Shown here in pieces: positions 24,142 through 33,473 of a stretch of 64,000 nt of DNA (position 1 is the stretch's first letter; the number at the start of each line of letters is the position of its first letter). The stretch covers positions 39,167,255-39,231,254 of the forward strand of contig NC_054083.1 of the NCBI RefSeq assembly GCF_017562075.2. The letters are read 5' to 3'. A program made the translations under genes and the position numbers. The stretch is from Anopheles merus (lineage: Eukaryota > Arthropoda > Insecta > Diptera > Culicidae). The notes beneath the pieces were generated by a model. It was given only the letters and a program-made list of their open reading frames with translations. It ran no database searches and was not told where the DNA came from.

Positions 24142-25238
24142 ATTCGCTGGCGTAGTAGTGGTGTAGAGGAAGTCCTTCACTTGGGTGAACTATTAGGATT
24201 TCCTCTTCCATCTTGGAGCGTAATTTTGAAGCATTTTCACTCTATTCGATGTGAAAGATTGAAAGCAGACAGAGTTGTGGTATATTTCAGTTTGAGAATG
24301 AGTGTTAGAAGCTAGCAGGAATGGATTTTGTTGTTTATTTTTTAAGATTTTCCTTCTTTAGGGATGGGTGGGTGCGTGGGAGCTGCTGCTATGACAGGCT
24401 TTATTTTCCTTTTTTCTAATTTTCCAACATATATCGGTATGATTGATTTTGTGAACACAGGATATATAATGGCAACATATTTTATTAGGATGACAGGAAA
24501 AGAACAAGAAGAGCAACAATAATATTACACTTTCCAAAATGATTCAAACACATGCGCGTACGCACGCCAGGATTGTCGAAGCTCTGTTACTTAAATTGTA
24601 GAGAGAAAGGTAGCACGATTTACTTATTTTTCATACGTTTGGTGTTACCACCCAATCGACAGATGTTAATTTCGTGCAGCAAGCGAGCATTGTACATAGC
24701 AAAATGACAAAGTTTTGAGATAATCTAATTAGTAGCGCGCTGTTTTGATTCCCTACGCGGTTTTACACATACGCAACACAGTTTTTGCTGATATGTCCTA
24801 GGAAATGGTTCGCACCCTCGGAGCGGCATATCCGGTAGCGCTAACGTTTTCCTTCAACACGAAGAGGACCCATCAATTTTCATCCATATTTACCCTGGGT
24901 CCTCTTCTACAGTTGTACATAATTGCAGCTGTCGGCACCGCACAGACGGCCCGGTAGCAATTAGATGTAATTTTTACGCGTAAGAAACAGTCGAATTATA
25001 TTCTATCGACTCATCTGCGATCTACTAGATAAGAATTTTGAAATGAATGTTACAATTAAAGCAAAAAAAATGGTTTACAATTACTTTAAACAGAAGAAGT
25101 GTGTGTATTATTATGTTGAGAATCTAGCAAAAAATCCGAAATGTGGGAGATATAATTGGATAATAGTTTGAGAACCACGAAGAAACCACATGAGCCAAGG
25201 AAATAAAACATATTTACCCAATAATTCGAGCTTAACTG
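24142..25238 (+). other. Ogt 3' UTR and downstream flank
   Basis: AT-rich sequence follows the TAA at 24139-24141. An AATAAA at 25202-25207 is a plausible poly(A) signal about 1.06 kb past the stop. I see no coding frame of note. Confidence 0.55.
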
Positions 25239-25412
25239 ACGGATGCCCCATGGTACAGTCGTCATCTTGCACGACTTAACAACATGTCCTTTGTGGGTTC
25301 AAGCCTTGTTCGGACCGCCCCCCACAGCCCCCAAGTCTCGAAAGCATTGTATAGGTCGGTTTGACCGCATGATTCCGCTCCTGCAAAAATAATAAGAAGA
25401 ATTTAAATAAAT
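25239..25412 (+). mobile_element. SINE200-like retroposon, diverged
   Basis: Contains the TGGTACAGTCGTCA block, a B box (GGGTTCAAGCC) and an A-rich 3' tail. The flanks CTTAACTG (25231-25238) and CTTAACCG (25413-25420) look like a decayed 8-bp target-site duplication. It shares blocks with the minus-strand copy at 19298-19482. It sits 19 bp from an independent MITE. Confidence 0.7.
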
Positions 25413-25431
25413 CTTAACCGTTTGCCTCTTA

Positions 25432-25676
25432 TAGGGGTTTCCAGGAGTTCTGATAGTTGTGGGACACTTCTTTGACTTCCTTACTTATGGGAAGTGAACT
25501 TCACACGATGGAATTTGGACTATTGCACCCATTAGATAGGCTCCTATTGGGAATTCCTATTGGATTTGTCCAACAAGGGTGCTATGTAACGAGTCCAATC
25601 CCCATTACATTAAGTTCATTTCACGCAAGGAGTCAATTAAGTGTCCCACAGCTATGAGAATTCCTGGAAAACCCTG
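25432..25676. mobile_element. MITE with long terminal inverted repeats and TA target-site duplication
   Basis: The left end reads TAGGGGTTTCCAGGAGTTCT and the right end, reverse-complemented, CAGGGTTTTCCAGGAATTCT. The similarity extends inward for roughly 60-70 bp and includes GTGGGACACTT in both arms. TA dinucleotides flank both ends (25430-25431 and 25677-25678). The 245-bp length, absence of coding capacity and TA duplication fit a non-autonomous element of the Tc1/mariner type. The superfamily is inferred from the duplication only. Confidence 0.85.
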
Positions 25677-26732
25677 TATTTGCCTAGTTAAAAAATAAAA
25701 TCATTTTTCTTGCCAAACTCCTGCAACTCGTTGCCCAATGCAAGCCCAATGCACTCGTTGCCGCCGAAAAGGGCATCCGTTTCATGCGCACAACCGTTCG
25801 ACACGGCGCCATAAACGCGCGGCTTTGTTTTCCTGTCAAACACGGACCAGCACTGTGGTGTCATGCAAGGTTTTCCCTGTTCCCTCGAGGAAAATAATTC
25901 AGGAGCAAACCACCCAAACCGTGCGCGAAGCGGCGCGATGTGAGGAAGCCGAAGTTTTTCCCCCACTGGACAGACCAAGAGGTAAGGCAGATGGTGTGAG
26001 TGGGTGAAGAAACAGAGAGAGAGAGAGAAACACAAGTGGAAAGCGGCGAGAATCGGCATCTCCGATGCGATGGCTTGCGAACACGGTTTTCCTTGTTTCG
26101 CTCCCGAGCAGCGCTCTGGCACCACCAGGATGCGAGGAAAATTCTCTCACACAATCGTGGAAAATCGTCGCGCCGTCTGTCGACGCAGCAGCTTTTCCGT
26201 ACGTGTGTGATACAAAAACGGTAGTGGTAGTAGTAGCGACACGGTGTGTTGTAGCAAAAGTGTGATTGGCGACGAGGAAGGAAAAAAATTAGCAAATTGC
26301 TTCTTTGGCCAGCAAGTTTTCCTACAAACACACACGCACACATGCACACAGGCATAGGCAAGCGTTAGTCTTATCATCGTCAGTGCATTCGAAATCGAAT
26401 CGATGGTTATGTTATAATCATCGCCCAGCAAGGATATTCATACACAGGGCAAGGACCATCGGGGGAGGGGACCTCCAACACTCCACTGTTTCGACAGCGT
26501 TCCGTGGAGGGAAACATTGGCTTAAGGCGGAAAATAGAAAAGTGCGTGTGCGTGTGTCCAATGACTTCCAGCGCAGGCAGCCATAAAAAATTGGTGAAAT
26601 TGCACGAGATTGCCAGTGGAAAGCAGCAAACATCAGCAGCAGCAGCAACAGTGGTCGTCCGTCAGCATCGTCCATTGGTGCATTAATGAGAGAGCACAGC
26701 TTTGTGATACGGTCGCGAATCAAATCCCTAGA
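25677..26732 (+). other. Upstream region and 5' UTR of the syntaxin gene
   Basis: Contains the presumed promoter and leader of the plus-strand syntaxin gene that starts at 26733. CA-rich and CAGCAG-rich runs (26325-26350, 26630-26650) suggest leader sequence. Overlapping frames on both strands at 25690-26360 show no family resemblance. Confidence 0.5.
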
Positions 26733-29700
26733 ATGGAAGATCCATTTTTCGTGGTGAAAGAGTAAGTTTTCCGCAACGGGGGGAGGCAAACCTTCCAAAA
26801 AGTTGTTTTTTATTCACGCATCATTGGACAGAGGAGTATACTGTGCAACGCGAACCCTCCGGTATTGATTGTTTCAATGCTGGAATGCTAGGTGAATCGA
26901 GAGTGTCAGTATGTTTTCTTGCAATTTGTTCGAAAGAAGATGGACAAAATGATGCTCTAATTGTATGTGAAACTGGAAAGTGGAGTTTCGTGTTTTCAAC
27001 AACACAGTAGGAGCATATTACCGCAGCCTACTGAAACGAGTGCAAAATTGTGCCTCAAGGGCGACCAACCATACGGACCAACCGTATGGCACTTTGTGAA
27101 ATCTCTAATCGTCCGCATAACTTTCCTTTTTTCCCGAAGCTGAAATGTGTCATCCCTTGAATCTGCCCTCCACACAGTACGCACGCGGGAGTGTGACGCA
27201 AGAAACGCCGAAAAAAAACATCCTTCACACAGGACCACTGAGAGACGCATTCGGTGTGTACGAGTTGTGTGTTTTTGTATTTTTGCATGCGGTTCTTAAT
27301 TATGCTTTATTTCGCCACAGTACCAGAATGATGGACTATTTGCATACGGGTGGCAGAGCGCAAACATCCTCATGGTGTATGTGTGGTGCCAACCCCCGGC
27401 ACAGTTGTTGTTGGTAGTCTGAGGTGGCAGCGAAATTATGCGAAAGACACGTTAAATGTCTTCCCTTTTACAGGTTGGGGTTGCAGTGCCAGGCACGGAC
27501 ACACTTTCCGTTCTCGTTGCGCAGGAAACCATCCTTGCAGAAGCACTTGTCAACGCAGGGTGCCTTGCATGGTTTGTCCCAGGTCTCTCCGTTATCGCAC
27601 GTGCGCTCGCAACCGGTACCACAGCGCTGGAAGATTTCGTTTTCACCGCACTTCTTGGGCTGCTGGGCTGTGGGTGGTTTTGGAATCGGAAGACAGATCA
27701 TGAGACAATTATTCTCAATCCAAGATGTTTGTTTTCGATAGCAAAATCTTCACTTACCAGAAACACCCAGGAAAGCGAAGACGGCAACGGCGAGCAGGAC
27801 GAAGATGGCGCGCATTTTGAAGAACGTTCGAAATTGCTTTCCTTCTGCAACGTGTTGGAACAGACTAAGTTCAGTAACGTTCCGACGGCCGCATTATATC
27901 GTCCCGCATGCAGTTGGGCCGGTATTGGCACAGCTGCTCTTCGCCAAAACTGGGGTCTTGAATCTCGAATTCGGTTCGTGGGGCGCAGTGCTGTAACAGG
28001 CCACCTTCTTAGGAAAGGGTATGTGTTTGCATTTCTGCCCGTGCTACAAGCCGGAGACCGACTTTCGGCAGTCTACGTAGTCCATTTTCATAGTTTTAAA
28101 GAACATTTTTCAATTTCGTTGATATTACTCATACTGTGAATCAACCAAATTTCGAAAGGCTCAAGTACATTGGGAAAAGGAGTAGGTTTTTTTTTTATTG
28201 AAACAGAAACACCAGCACCATTTTACAGCGAATTGTTTGTACAGTTTGGGGGTTTCCAGACTGCACAAACAATTGCTGTGCCTGAGATACACCCGTACGG
28301 TGGATGGTTGGAGCGGTCTTGGTGGCCAAATTGAACACCACCGTTGTCGCTAATGTGGTACGTCTAGGCCGTTCCCAGCGGTGAGCTTATTTTGCAACGA
28401 ATTATTAGAGCATAGCCATGGCTTCACGCAAGCATTGTCCTCCCGGCGAAAGTAGCCCGGTCGGCAGAAGCATCCCGAAACGCACACGCCCGTGCAGCTC
28501 AACATTTGCGCAAGATTGGTGCAGTTTCGGCGGCACGGCGATGCACAGCTGTAGTACTCCTCGTTCTCGACGGTGCAATCTATGGGGGAAAAATGCAATA
28601 TGCTTTAGTTTTGCACCACAGAGAGCAATGCAATATGTGTGAAGGCAAATGACTTACCTTCGCTGTGCACGAATGTCACCATCAGCGCAACGAATACGAT
28701 TAACGAGATGCATCTTACGTACTTCATCGTTTGTCTTGTTCTTTAAATTTGTTTCTAAAACTCCATAGAACTAAACCCCTATCGTGCAGGATGCACCTGT
28801 TTTATAGTCTTCAACCTTTCTATGCTTGTACCTGCACAAATTCAACGTCATTGCGAGAGAAAGTAAACAGAAAACATGAATCGTTGGGCGTTAGTTTTGT
28901 CCCACTTTACAACTCCGCCTAAACAATCAAAGCTGCTATCCAAACATATTGCTTAACGTTTCACATCGTGCTCGGTTCGTATGATGTTGAAATCATTGCG
29001 ATCGAGTTGTTAGTTGTGTTTGACACACCGGCGATCGACGTTCTCGATCGAAATTACCGTATGATATTAGATATTATAAGACGTTACCGTATTTCTTCTT
29101 CACCCTCCCTAATTGCAGCGAAGTATTCAAAGCATTGAATAAAACACGTGGGTTGTACATTCGCTGGCGTGAACTAAACGATGCGCATTCGGGTGGATCA
29201 ACTGCCGAGGCCGACTGGACAACGACTGAACTGAAGAACTCGCTCCGCAGCATCGAATGGGATTTGGAAGATCTAGAGGACACTATTAATATCCTTTTCC
29301 AATGATCATTGTGTACATTTGTTGTCTTTCTTTTCCAACCGCGTATAATATTTCCTTAACCCGTTACCCTTCCGTAACCGCGCACGTATTGTAGAGAAAA
29401 ATCCGAGCAAATTCAAGATCGACAACCGGGAACTTTCCAGCCGCCGGTATTTCATCGACGCCACCCGGGATGAGGTGAAGTCGATGAAGGATCGCATGAG
29501 CATCAGCCGCAACCGTGACCAGGACATTACCGCCCGCCAGCCGCTGCTCGATAACGTCGAATCGTCGCCGCAGCAGCTGCAAAGCAAAAACTACATCAAC
29601 AACAACAGCATCATATCAAACGGTGGTGGTGTGGCCGTGCTGAACGGCAACAACGGTACCGCCGGCGGTGGGCTACACGGCAACAGCTCCTCCACGCTAA

Positions 29701-30360
29701 ACTGCAACCTGAACAACAACAGCCAGGTGAACAATCTAAATCTTGCCGAAACGGGTAAACATCTGATCAGCTCGGCCGGCGCAGCGATGGCCTCGAGGCA
29801 CAGTGGGGCGAAGTACTCCAAGCTGGAGAACAACCTCGATGACAGCCCGAGCCACTATGTGCCGTCGGCGTCCGGTGGTGCCGTGCTCGATTCCAACTCG
29901 AGCCGGTTCGTCGAGGATACGCTCGCAACGCAGCACAGAATTCTGGTCGGACAGGACGAGCAGCTGGACATTATTAGCGATTCGATCGGCACGCTTAAAA
30001 CGGTGTCCCGCCAGATTGGCATCGAGCTGGATGAGCAGGCTGTGTAAGTTGATTGTCCCCGCTGAGTTTTATATGCGGTTTAATGCATGTTTCCCACTTT
30101 TTGCTTTTGCAGCATGCTGGACGAGTTTGGCAACGAGCTGGAGCAAACTGATTCCAAGCTCGATGCTACTATGAAAAAGGTGGCGAAGGTACTGCACATG
30201 TCCAACGGTAAGTGATAAATGATACTGGAAAGGGAGTCGATTGACTAGAAATGAATAAAAACATTCTTCTCTTTTTCCTGCAGACCGGAGACAGTGGACA
30301 GCAATCGTAGTACTATCGATAGCACTTGTAGTTGTGATAATTATTTACATCATTCTCTAA
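26733..30360 (+). CDS. Syntaxin-6/10-type Qc-SNARE
   Basis: Five coding exons: 26733-26761, 29119-29288, 29386-30043, 30113-30207 and 30284-30360. They total 1029 nt and 342 aa, in phase throughout. The N-terminus MEDPFFVVK and the block TELKNSLRSIEWDLEDLEDT match the N-terminal helical domain of syntaxin 6/10/61, which drives membrane fusion at the trans-Golgi network and endosomes. The SNARE motif runs from about 250 to 315, with the central-layer Gln at about 284 in ELDEQAV. A C-terminal anchor (TAIVVLSIALVVVIIYIIL) ends the protein. It is longer than human STX6 (255 aa) because of an Asn/Gly/Ser-rich linker at about residues 130-190. Intron 1 (2.36 kb) holds two opposite-strand inhibitor genes, and intron 2 is of AT-AC type. 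An AATAAA at 31217 is a possible poly(A) signal. Confidence 0.95.
27306..27311 (-). promoter_or_regulatory. Candidate poly(A) signal of the first TIL inhibitor gene
   Basis: AATAAA on the minus strand, about 160 nt downstream of the stop at 27468. It gives a short 3' UTR, as expected for a small secreted-protein gene. Confidence 0.6.
27468..27815 (-). CDS. Secreted TIL-domain (Cys-rich trypsin inhibitor-like) protein 1
   Basis: Two exons, 27815-27758 and 27667-27468, split by a 90-bp GT-AG intron, encode 85 aa. Exon 1 encodes a signal peptide (MRAIFVLLAVAVFAFLGVS). The mature part has ten Cys in the TIL pattern, including CGENEIFQRCGTGC and CFCKDGFLRNENGKC. TIL domains form compact five-disulfide folds, and many inhibit serine proteases through a loop near the fifth and sixth Cys. 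In mosquitoes such proteins occur in haemolymph, gut and salivary secretions. The target protease cannot be read from sequence. The gene lies wholly inside intron 1 of the syntaxin gene on the opposite strand, and has its own TATA box and poly(A) signal. Confidence 0.93.
27894..27899 (-). promoter_or_regulatory. TATA box of the first TIL inhibitor gene
   Basis: ATATAA on the minus strand, followed about 32 nt later by an initiator-like TTAGTC and 79 nt later by the ATG. The spacing is right for a focused TATA/Inr promoter. Confidence 0.65.
28194..28199 (-). promoter_or_regulatory. Candidate poly(A) signal of the second TIL inhibitor gene
   Basis: AATAAA on the minus strand about 150 nt past the stop at 28350, immediately followed by an A-rich run. 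Confidence 0.6.
28350..28727 (-). CDS. Secreted TIL-domain (Cys-rich trypsin inhibitor-like) protein 2
   Basis: Two exons, 28727-28658 and 28579-28350, with a 78-bp intron, encode 99 aa. A signal peptide (MKYVRCISLIVFVALMVTF) precedes a TIL domain with ten Cys (CASPCRRNC, CVSGCFCRPGYFRREDNAC). The intron sits at the same position and phase (phase 1, just before the mature domain) as in the neighbour at 27468, so the two arose by tandem duplication. The mature sequences are quite divergent, and this copy has a longer polar C-terminal tail of about 20 residues ending GLDVPH. Function is inferred from the fold: probably a serine protease inhibitor. Nested in syntaxin intron 1 on the opposite strand. 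Confidence 0.92.
28801..28806 (-). promoter_or_regulatory. TATA box of the second TIL inhibitor gene
   Basis: TATAAA on the minus strand, about 33 nt before a TTTAGTT initiator-like site and 74 nt before the ATG at 28727. The arrangement mirrors the sister gene. Confidence 0.7.
29289..29385 (+). other. U12-type AT-AC intron of the syntaxin gene
   Basis: The intron starts ATATCCTTTT, the canonical minor-spliceosome AT-AC 5' splice site. It contains TTCCTTAAC (29352-29360), a perfect U12 branch-point match, and ends in AC at 29384-29385. Joining A|GT across it gives ...EDTISIVEKNP..., which matches ETISIVEANP of human syntaxin 6. No GT donor nearby keeps the frame, and reading through meets a TGA. 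The branch-to-acceptor distance (about 26 nt) is slightly long for this class. Confidence 0.88.
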
Positions 30361-31883
30361 TCTATATCTGTCTACCGTAAAACAGAACACAACAAGATGA
30401 TTACCCGGGTTATGGTAGGAGGCGCGCGTGGGAAGTAAGCTAAAGTTAGGCGGTGTAAGTTATTTTTGCAATACCGTGTATGGTAAAGAAACAAACCAAA
30501 AAAAGAAAGAGCGTATCGTACTCTAGTAGTTTACTACTTCGTTTAAAGCGTAAAGGTATAATTATTGTGATTTTTTAAAATATCTACTATAAGTTTTTAG
30601 ATCAATTCTTAAATTTCATCTTTAGTAAAAAAAGGTTCACTCAACACCAGCTCAAGAGTTTCAATCGATTCTTTTAAAACTTTTAGAAGTTGCTGATCTA
30701 TTTTCTCTGATTTTGTGTGCTCTATTGTAAAGCGTGTGTAAATTACACGTGACGCAACTTTCGAACCACTAAGTTCATCCTAAGAGTAGCTACTTAACAC
30801 CGAAAAACATTGTAAATATCGTACTCATCATTTCGTATTGGCGGGATCATCTGCTCAGGTTTGATAAGTCCGGTCTAATTTTGCATTTTTGTTATAAGAT
30901 CACTTTTGTTCCGTGTTTGGCAAAGGAGAATACACCCGTTTTAAAGTCCCATTCCTCTGGTGAATGATATTTCAATCGGTTCTTGCGAATATCATCATCA
31001 GCTTATTTAATCCTTCTGGGAACAGGAAAGATTTCGTTCTAGTCATACGTTCCATATAAGCAAACCATATACAAACCCCCCTCCCCACACACACGTAAGA
31101 TGGCGAAAGAGTGTATGCAAACAAAATGGAGAAATGGATTTACTAGTATTACAACTTGAACTATTTCTGTTTTCTAAACAAAACTACCAACACACACACA
31201 CCTGTAATAGCAGAGTAATAAATATTAAACCAAACCCCGTAGAAGCAACAGGCGCGATCAGAGACAGTCGATTTGAGCGATTGATCGTTGCATATATTTT
31301 TCGTGAAATGTATTAAATGTAGCTCAGATTTAGCCACTCCGTTTGAGACAGCCAAATTTTCCTATATTTAAACCCCGAGTCGTCGTCAACCATTACAACA
31401 CACACAAAACAACAAATAGAGACCCGCCGCTAGGTGTGGTAGCAAAGAGCAAAAACGGAAAGCAATTAAGAACCGGTTCAACCAGCAATGAGGATGTGTG
31501 CTGAGTTGCGGACAAAAGAAGAGAAAAGCTGACCAGTGGGCGATGTAGGTGTAGGAAATAACACTAAGGAGGAGGACGTCTTCCTTCTTAACACGGTGTA
31601 AGGCCCTGACTAAACGTAGCATGTAGGAGGAGAATGCGCGCTCACTGCGGGAGCGCCGTTCGAACAAAGACACAAAGTAGTAATGTGGTAAAGTTTTTTG
31701 AAATTCCAAGTAATATTTTTGTCGCGTAGCCATTCATGATTAAAGTAAATGCAATATAAAGGAATGAAAGATACATATGCTGGGTTTTGTATGATTAAAA
31801 AAACGTTTCTCTATAAAGCGCCCACGAGTGATTTATCACAAGCTGTATTGGATGCAACGCATTTAAACTCTCAACAAACTGGT
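30361..31883. other. Syntaxin 3' UTR and intergenic DNA
   Basis: AT-rich sequence between the syntaxin stop and the convergent EEFSEC stop. An AATAAA at 31217-31222 is the best plus-strand poly(A) candidate. I see no coding exon. Confidence 0.55.
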
Positions 31884-33473
31884 TTATTGAACCACTTTTT
31901 TGTCTTTTACGTTTTTACGAAACAGAAACTTTTTGAAGTTAAGTTCCACTTTGATCGGTTCCTCGCCGCCCGCCGTTGGGCCCTTCTGTCGCAATCGCTC
32001 CAAAACGTCTGCCGCAATGGGTTGCGCAAAGTGCAGCTTCACCTTCCCACTCGCACCGAAAGTGTCCTCAATGATGCCACGCTCACCACTGGACAGTGTT
32101 ATGTGCAGCCCCACGAATGCTTGCCGGTTGTTGGCTGCCTTTTTAAACAGTCCCACCGCGATCAGCTCATGCTCGCTGACTACACGCTGTATCGTGCCGC
32201 TTTTGCTTTTGTGTTTGTATACTTGCAGCTGCTCCGGCAGGACCGTTTCGGCGTACTTGCTATCCCGTATGACGTCCGTCAACCTGGCCGAAAATGCTAT
32301 CCGGCAATCGGCCGCATGTACGTCACTGTCCAGCTTAGAACCGATGATGAGCGCATTGTGGCACGCAAGAATGGGTGTTTCAAATTCTAGCAGCACAAAA
32401 ACGTTCCTTTGCGTACTGTCGCTGGCGACCATCTCCTCCAAGTATTCGTACTGCTGTGCGAAGGAAAAGGATTTGCTTTCACCGGTGAATAGTAGCACCG
32501 TGGCCACGACCGTTTCATACCCGCAGGTGATGTGAAATTTTGCCTTCGATTTGATCGGTCGTTTGTAGTACCGTACGCTGCGCAGTGGCACGATTGCCGC
32601 GTACACGTAATGCACGTAGTTCGGGACGCACACGATGCCTCGCTCCAGCGATTTCGGATCGAACTGGGTAATGCATATTCCAGCCCGGTCGCCCTGCCGA
32701 ATGGTTTGGTAGCTTTTGCGAAACATTTGTATCGATTTGACCTTGCGCTGCAGCTTCAACTTCGGTATTTCGACCTCATCGTTCACGCTCAGCCTGCCCT
32801 GCAGTACCGTGCCGGTACAGACGGTTCCCTGTCCCTTGATGGCGAAACAGTGATCAACGGCAAACATAAACGGTTGCGACATATCGCGTTGTGGCATGAA
32901 GGATTTGGTGTTCATCGTATCTACCAGCGCGTAAACGTTTTCACCCGTCAACGCAGAAATGGCCACGATCGGTGACGCATCGAACGACACCTTGGAAAGC
33001 ACGCCCGCAATGCCCTTTCGCAATCGGTCTAGCGTTTTCGTACGCTGGGCCGGATCTTGCAGCGCATCTACCTTGTTCAGCACCACGATCATCTTCCGGC
33101 ACGTTAGCTCACCGATGAGAAGACATTCGGCCGTTTGTGGTTGGATGCCCTTTTCCGCATCGATCACCAGCAGCATCATGTCGATGATCTGCGCACCGCC
33201 GATGATGGTTCGTATCAGACTAGCATGTCCGGGACAGTCGACGAAGGTGTACTGAAGCTTTTCATAGCCTTCGGCAATCGCTTGCTCCCTTAAGTGATCT
33301 GGCAGATCCACCTGCAGTGCACTGAAGCCCAGGTCAAGTGTTATGCCCCGTTCCTGGGACTGGGGATTTTTGTCGAAGGCGGCCGTACTAGCAATTGCGC
33401 TCAGTGCTCTCGCCAACGTTGTCTTACCAGAGTCCACGTGGCCCAGTATGCCGATGTTAAGATTAAGATACAT
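31884..33473 (-). CDS. EEFSEC: Selenocysteine-specific elongation factor (EEFSEC/eSelB)
   Basis: An uninterrupted 529-aa frame. The GTPase motifs are intact: G1 GHVDSGKT (11-18), switch I ERGIT (41-45), G3 DCPGH (79-83) and G4 NKVD (133-136). The block SQERGITLDLGFSA and the segment DCPGHASLIRTIIGGAQIID are diagnostic for EEFSEC rather than EF-1A or eIF2-gamma. Beta-barrel domains follow (SVDHCF/GQGTVCTGT-like region near 205-225), then a C-terminal domain IV. The factor brings Sec-tRNA to ribosomes at UGA codons marked by SECIS elements. The human protein is 596 aa; this one lacks some loop insertions. AATAAA overlaps the TAA stop (31888-31883), so the 3' UTR may be very short. Confidence 0.96.
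   Translation of the reverse strand: MYLNLNIGILGHVDSGKTTLARALSAIASTAAFDKNPQSQERGITLDLGFSALQVDLPDHLREQAIAEGYEKLQYTFVDCPGHASLIRTIIGGAQIIDMMLLVIDAEKGIQPQTAECLLIGELTCRKMIVVLNKVDALQDPAQRTKTLDRLRKGIAGVLSKVSFDASPIVAISALTGENVYALVDTMNTKSFMPQRDMSQPFMFAVDHCFAIKGQGTVCTGTVLQGRLSVNDEVEIPKLKLQRKVKSIQMFRKSYQTIRQGDRAGICITQFDPKSLERGIVCVPNYVHYVYAAIVPLRSVRYYKRPIKSKAKFHITCGYETVVATVLLFTGESKSFSFAQQYEYLEEMVASDSTQRNVFVLLEFETPILACHNALIIGSKLDSDVHAADCRIAFSARLTDVIRDSKYAETVLPEQLQVYKHKSKSGTIQRVVSEHELIAVGLFKKAANNRQAFVGLHITLSSGERGIIEDTFGASGKVKLHFAQPIAADVLERLRQKGPTAGGEEPIKVELNFKKFLFRKNVKDKKVVQ

Noticed and set aside
31749..32535. Plus-strand frames of about 210 codons opposite EEFSEC
   Set aside because: The minus-strand protein has intact GTPase motifs, whereas these frames resemble nothing.
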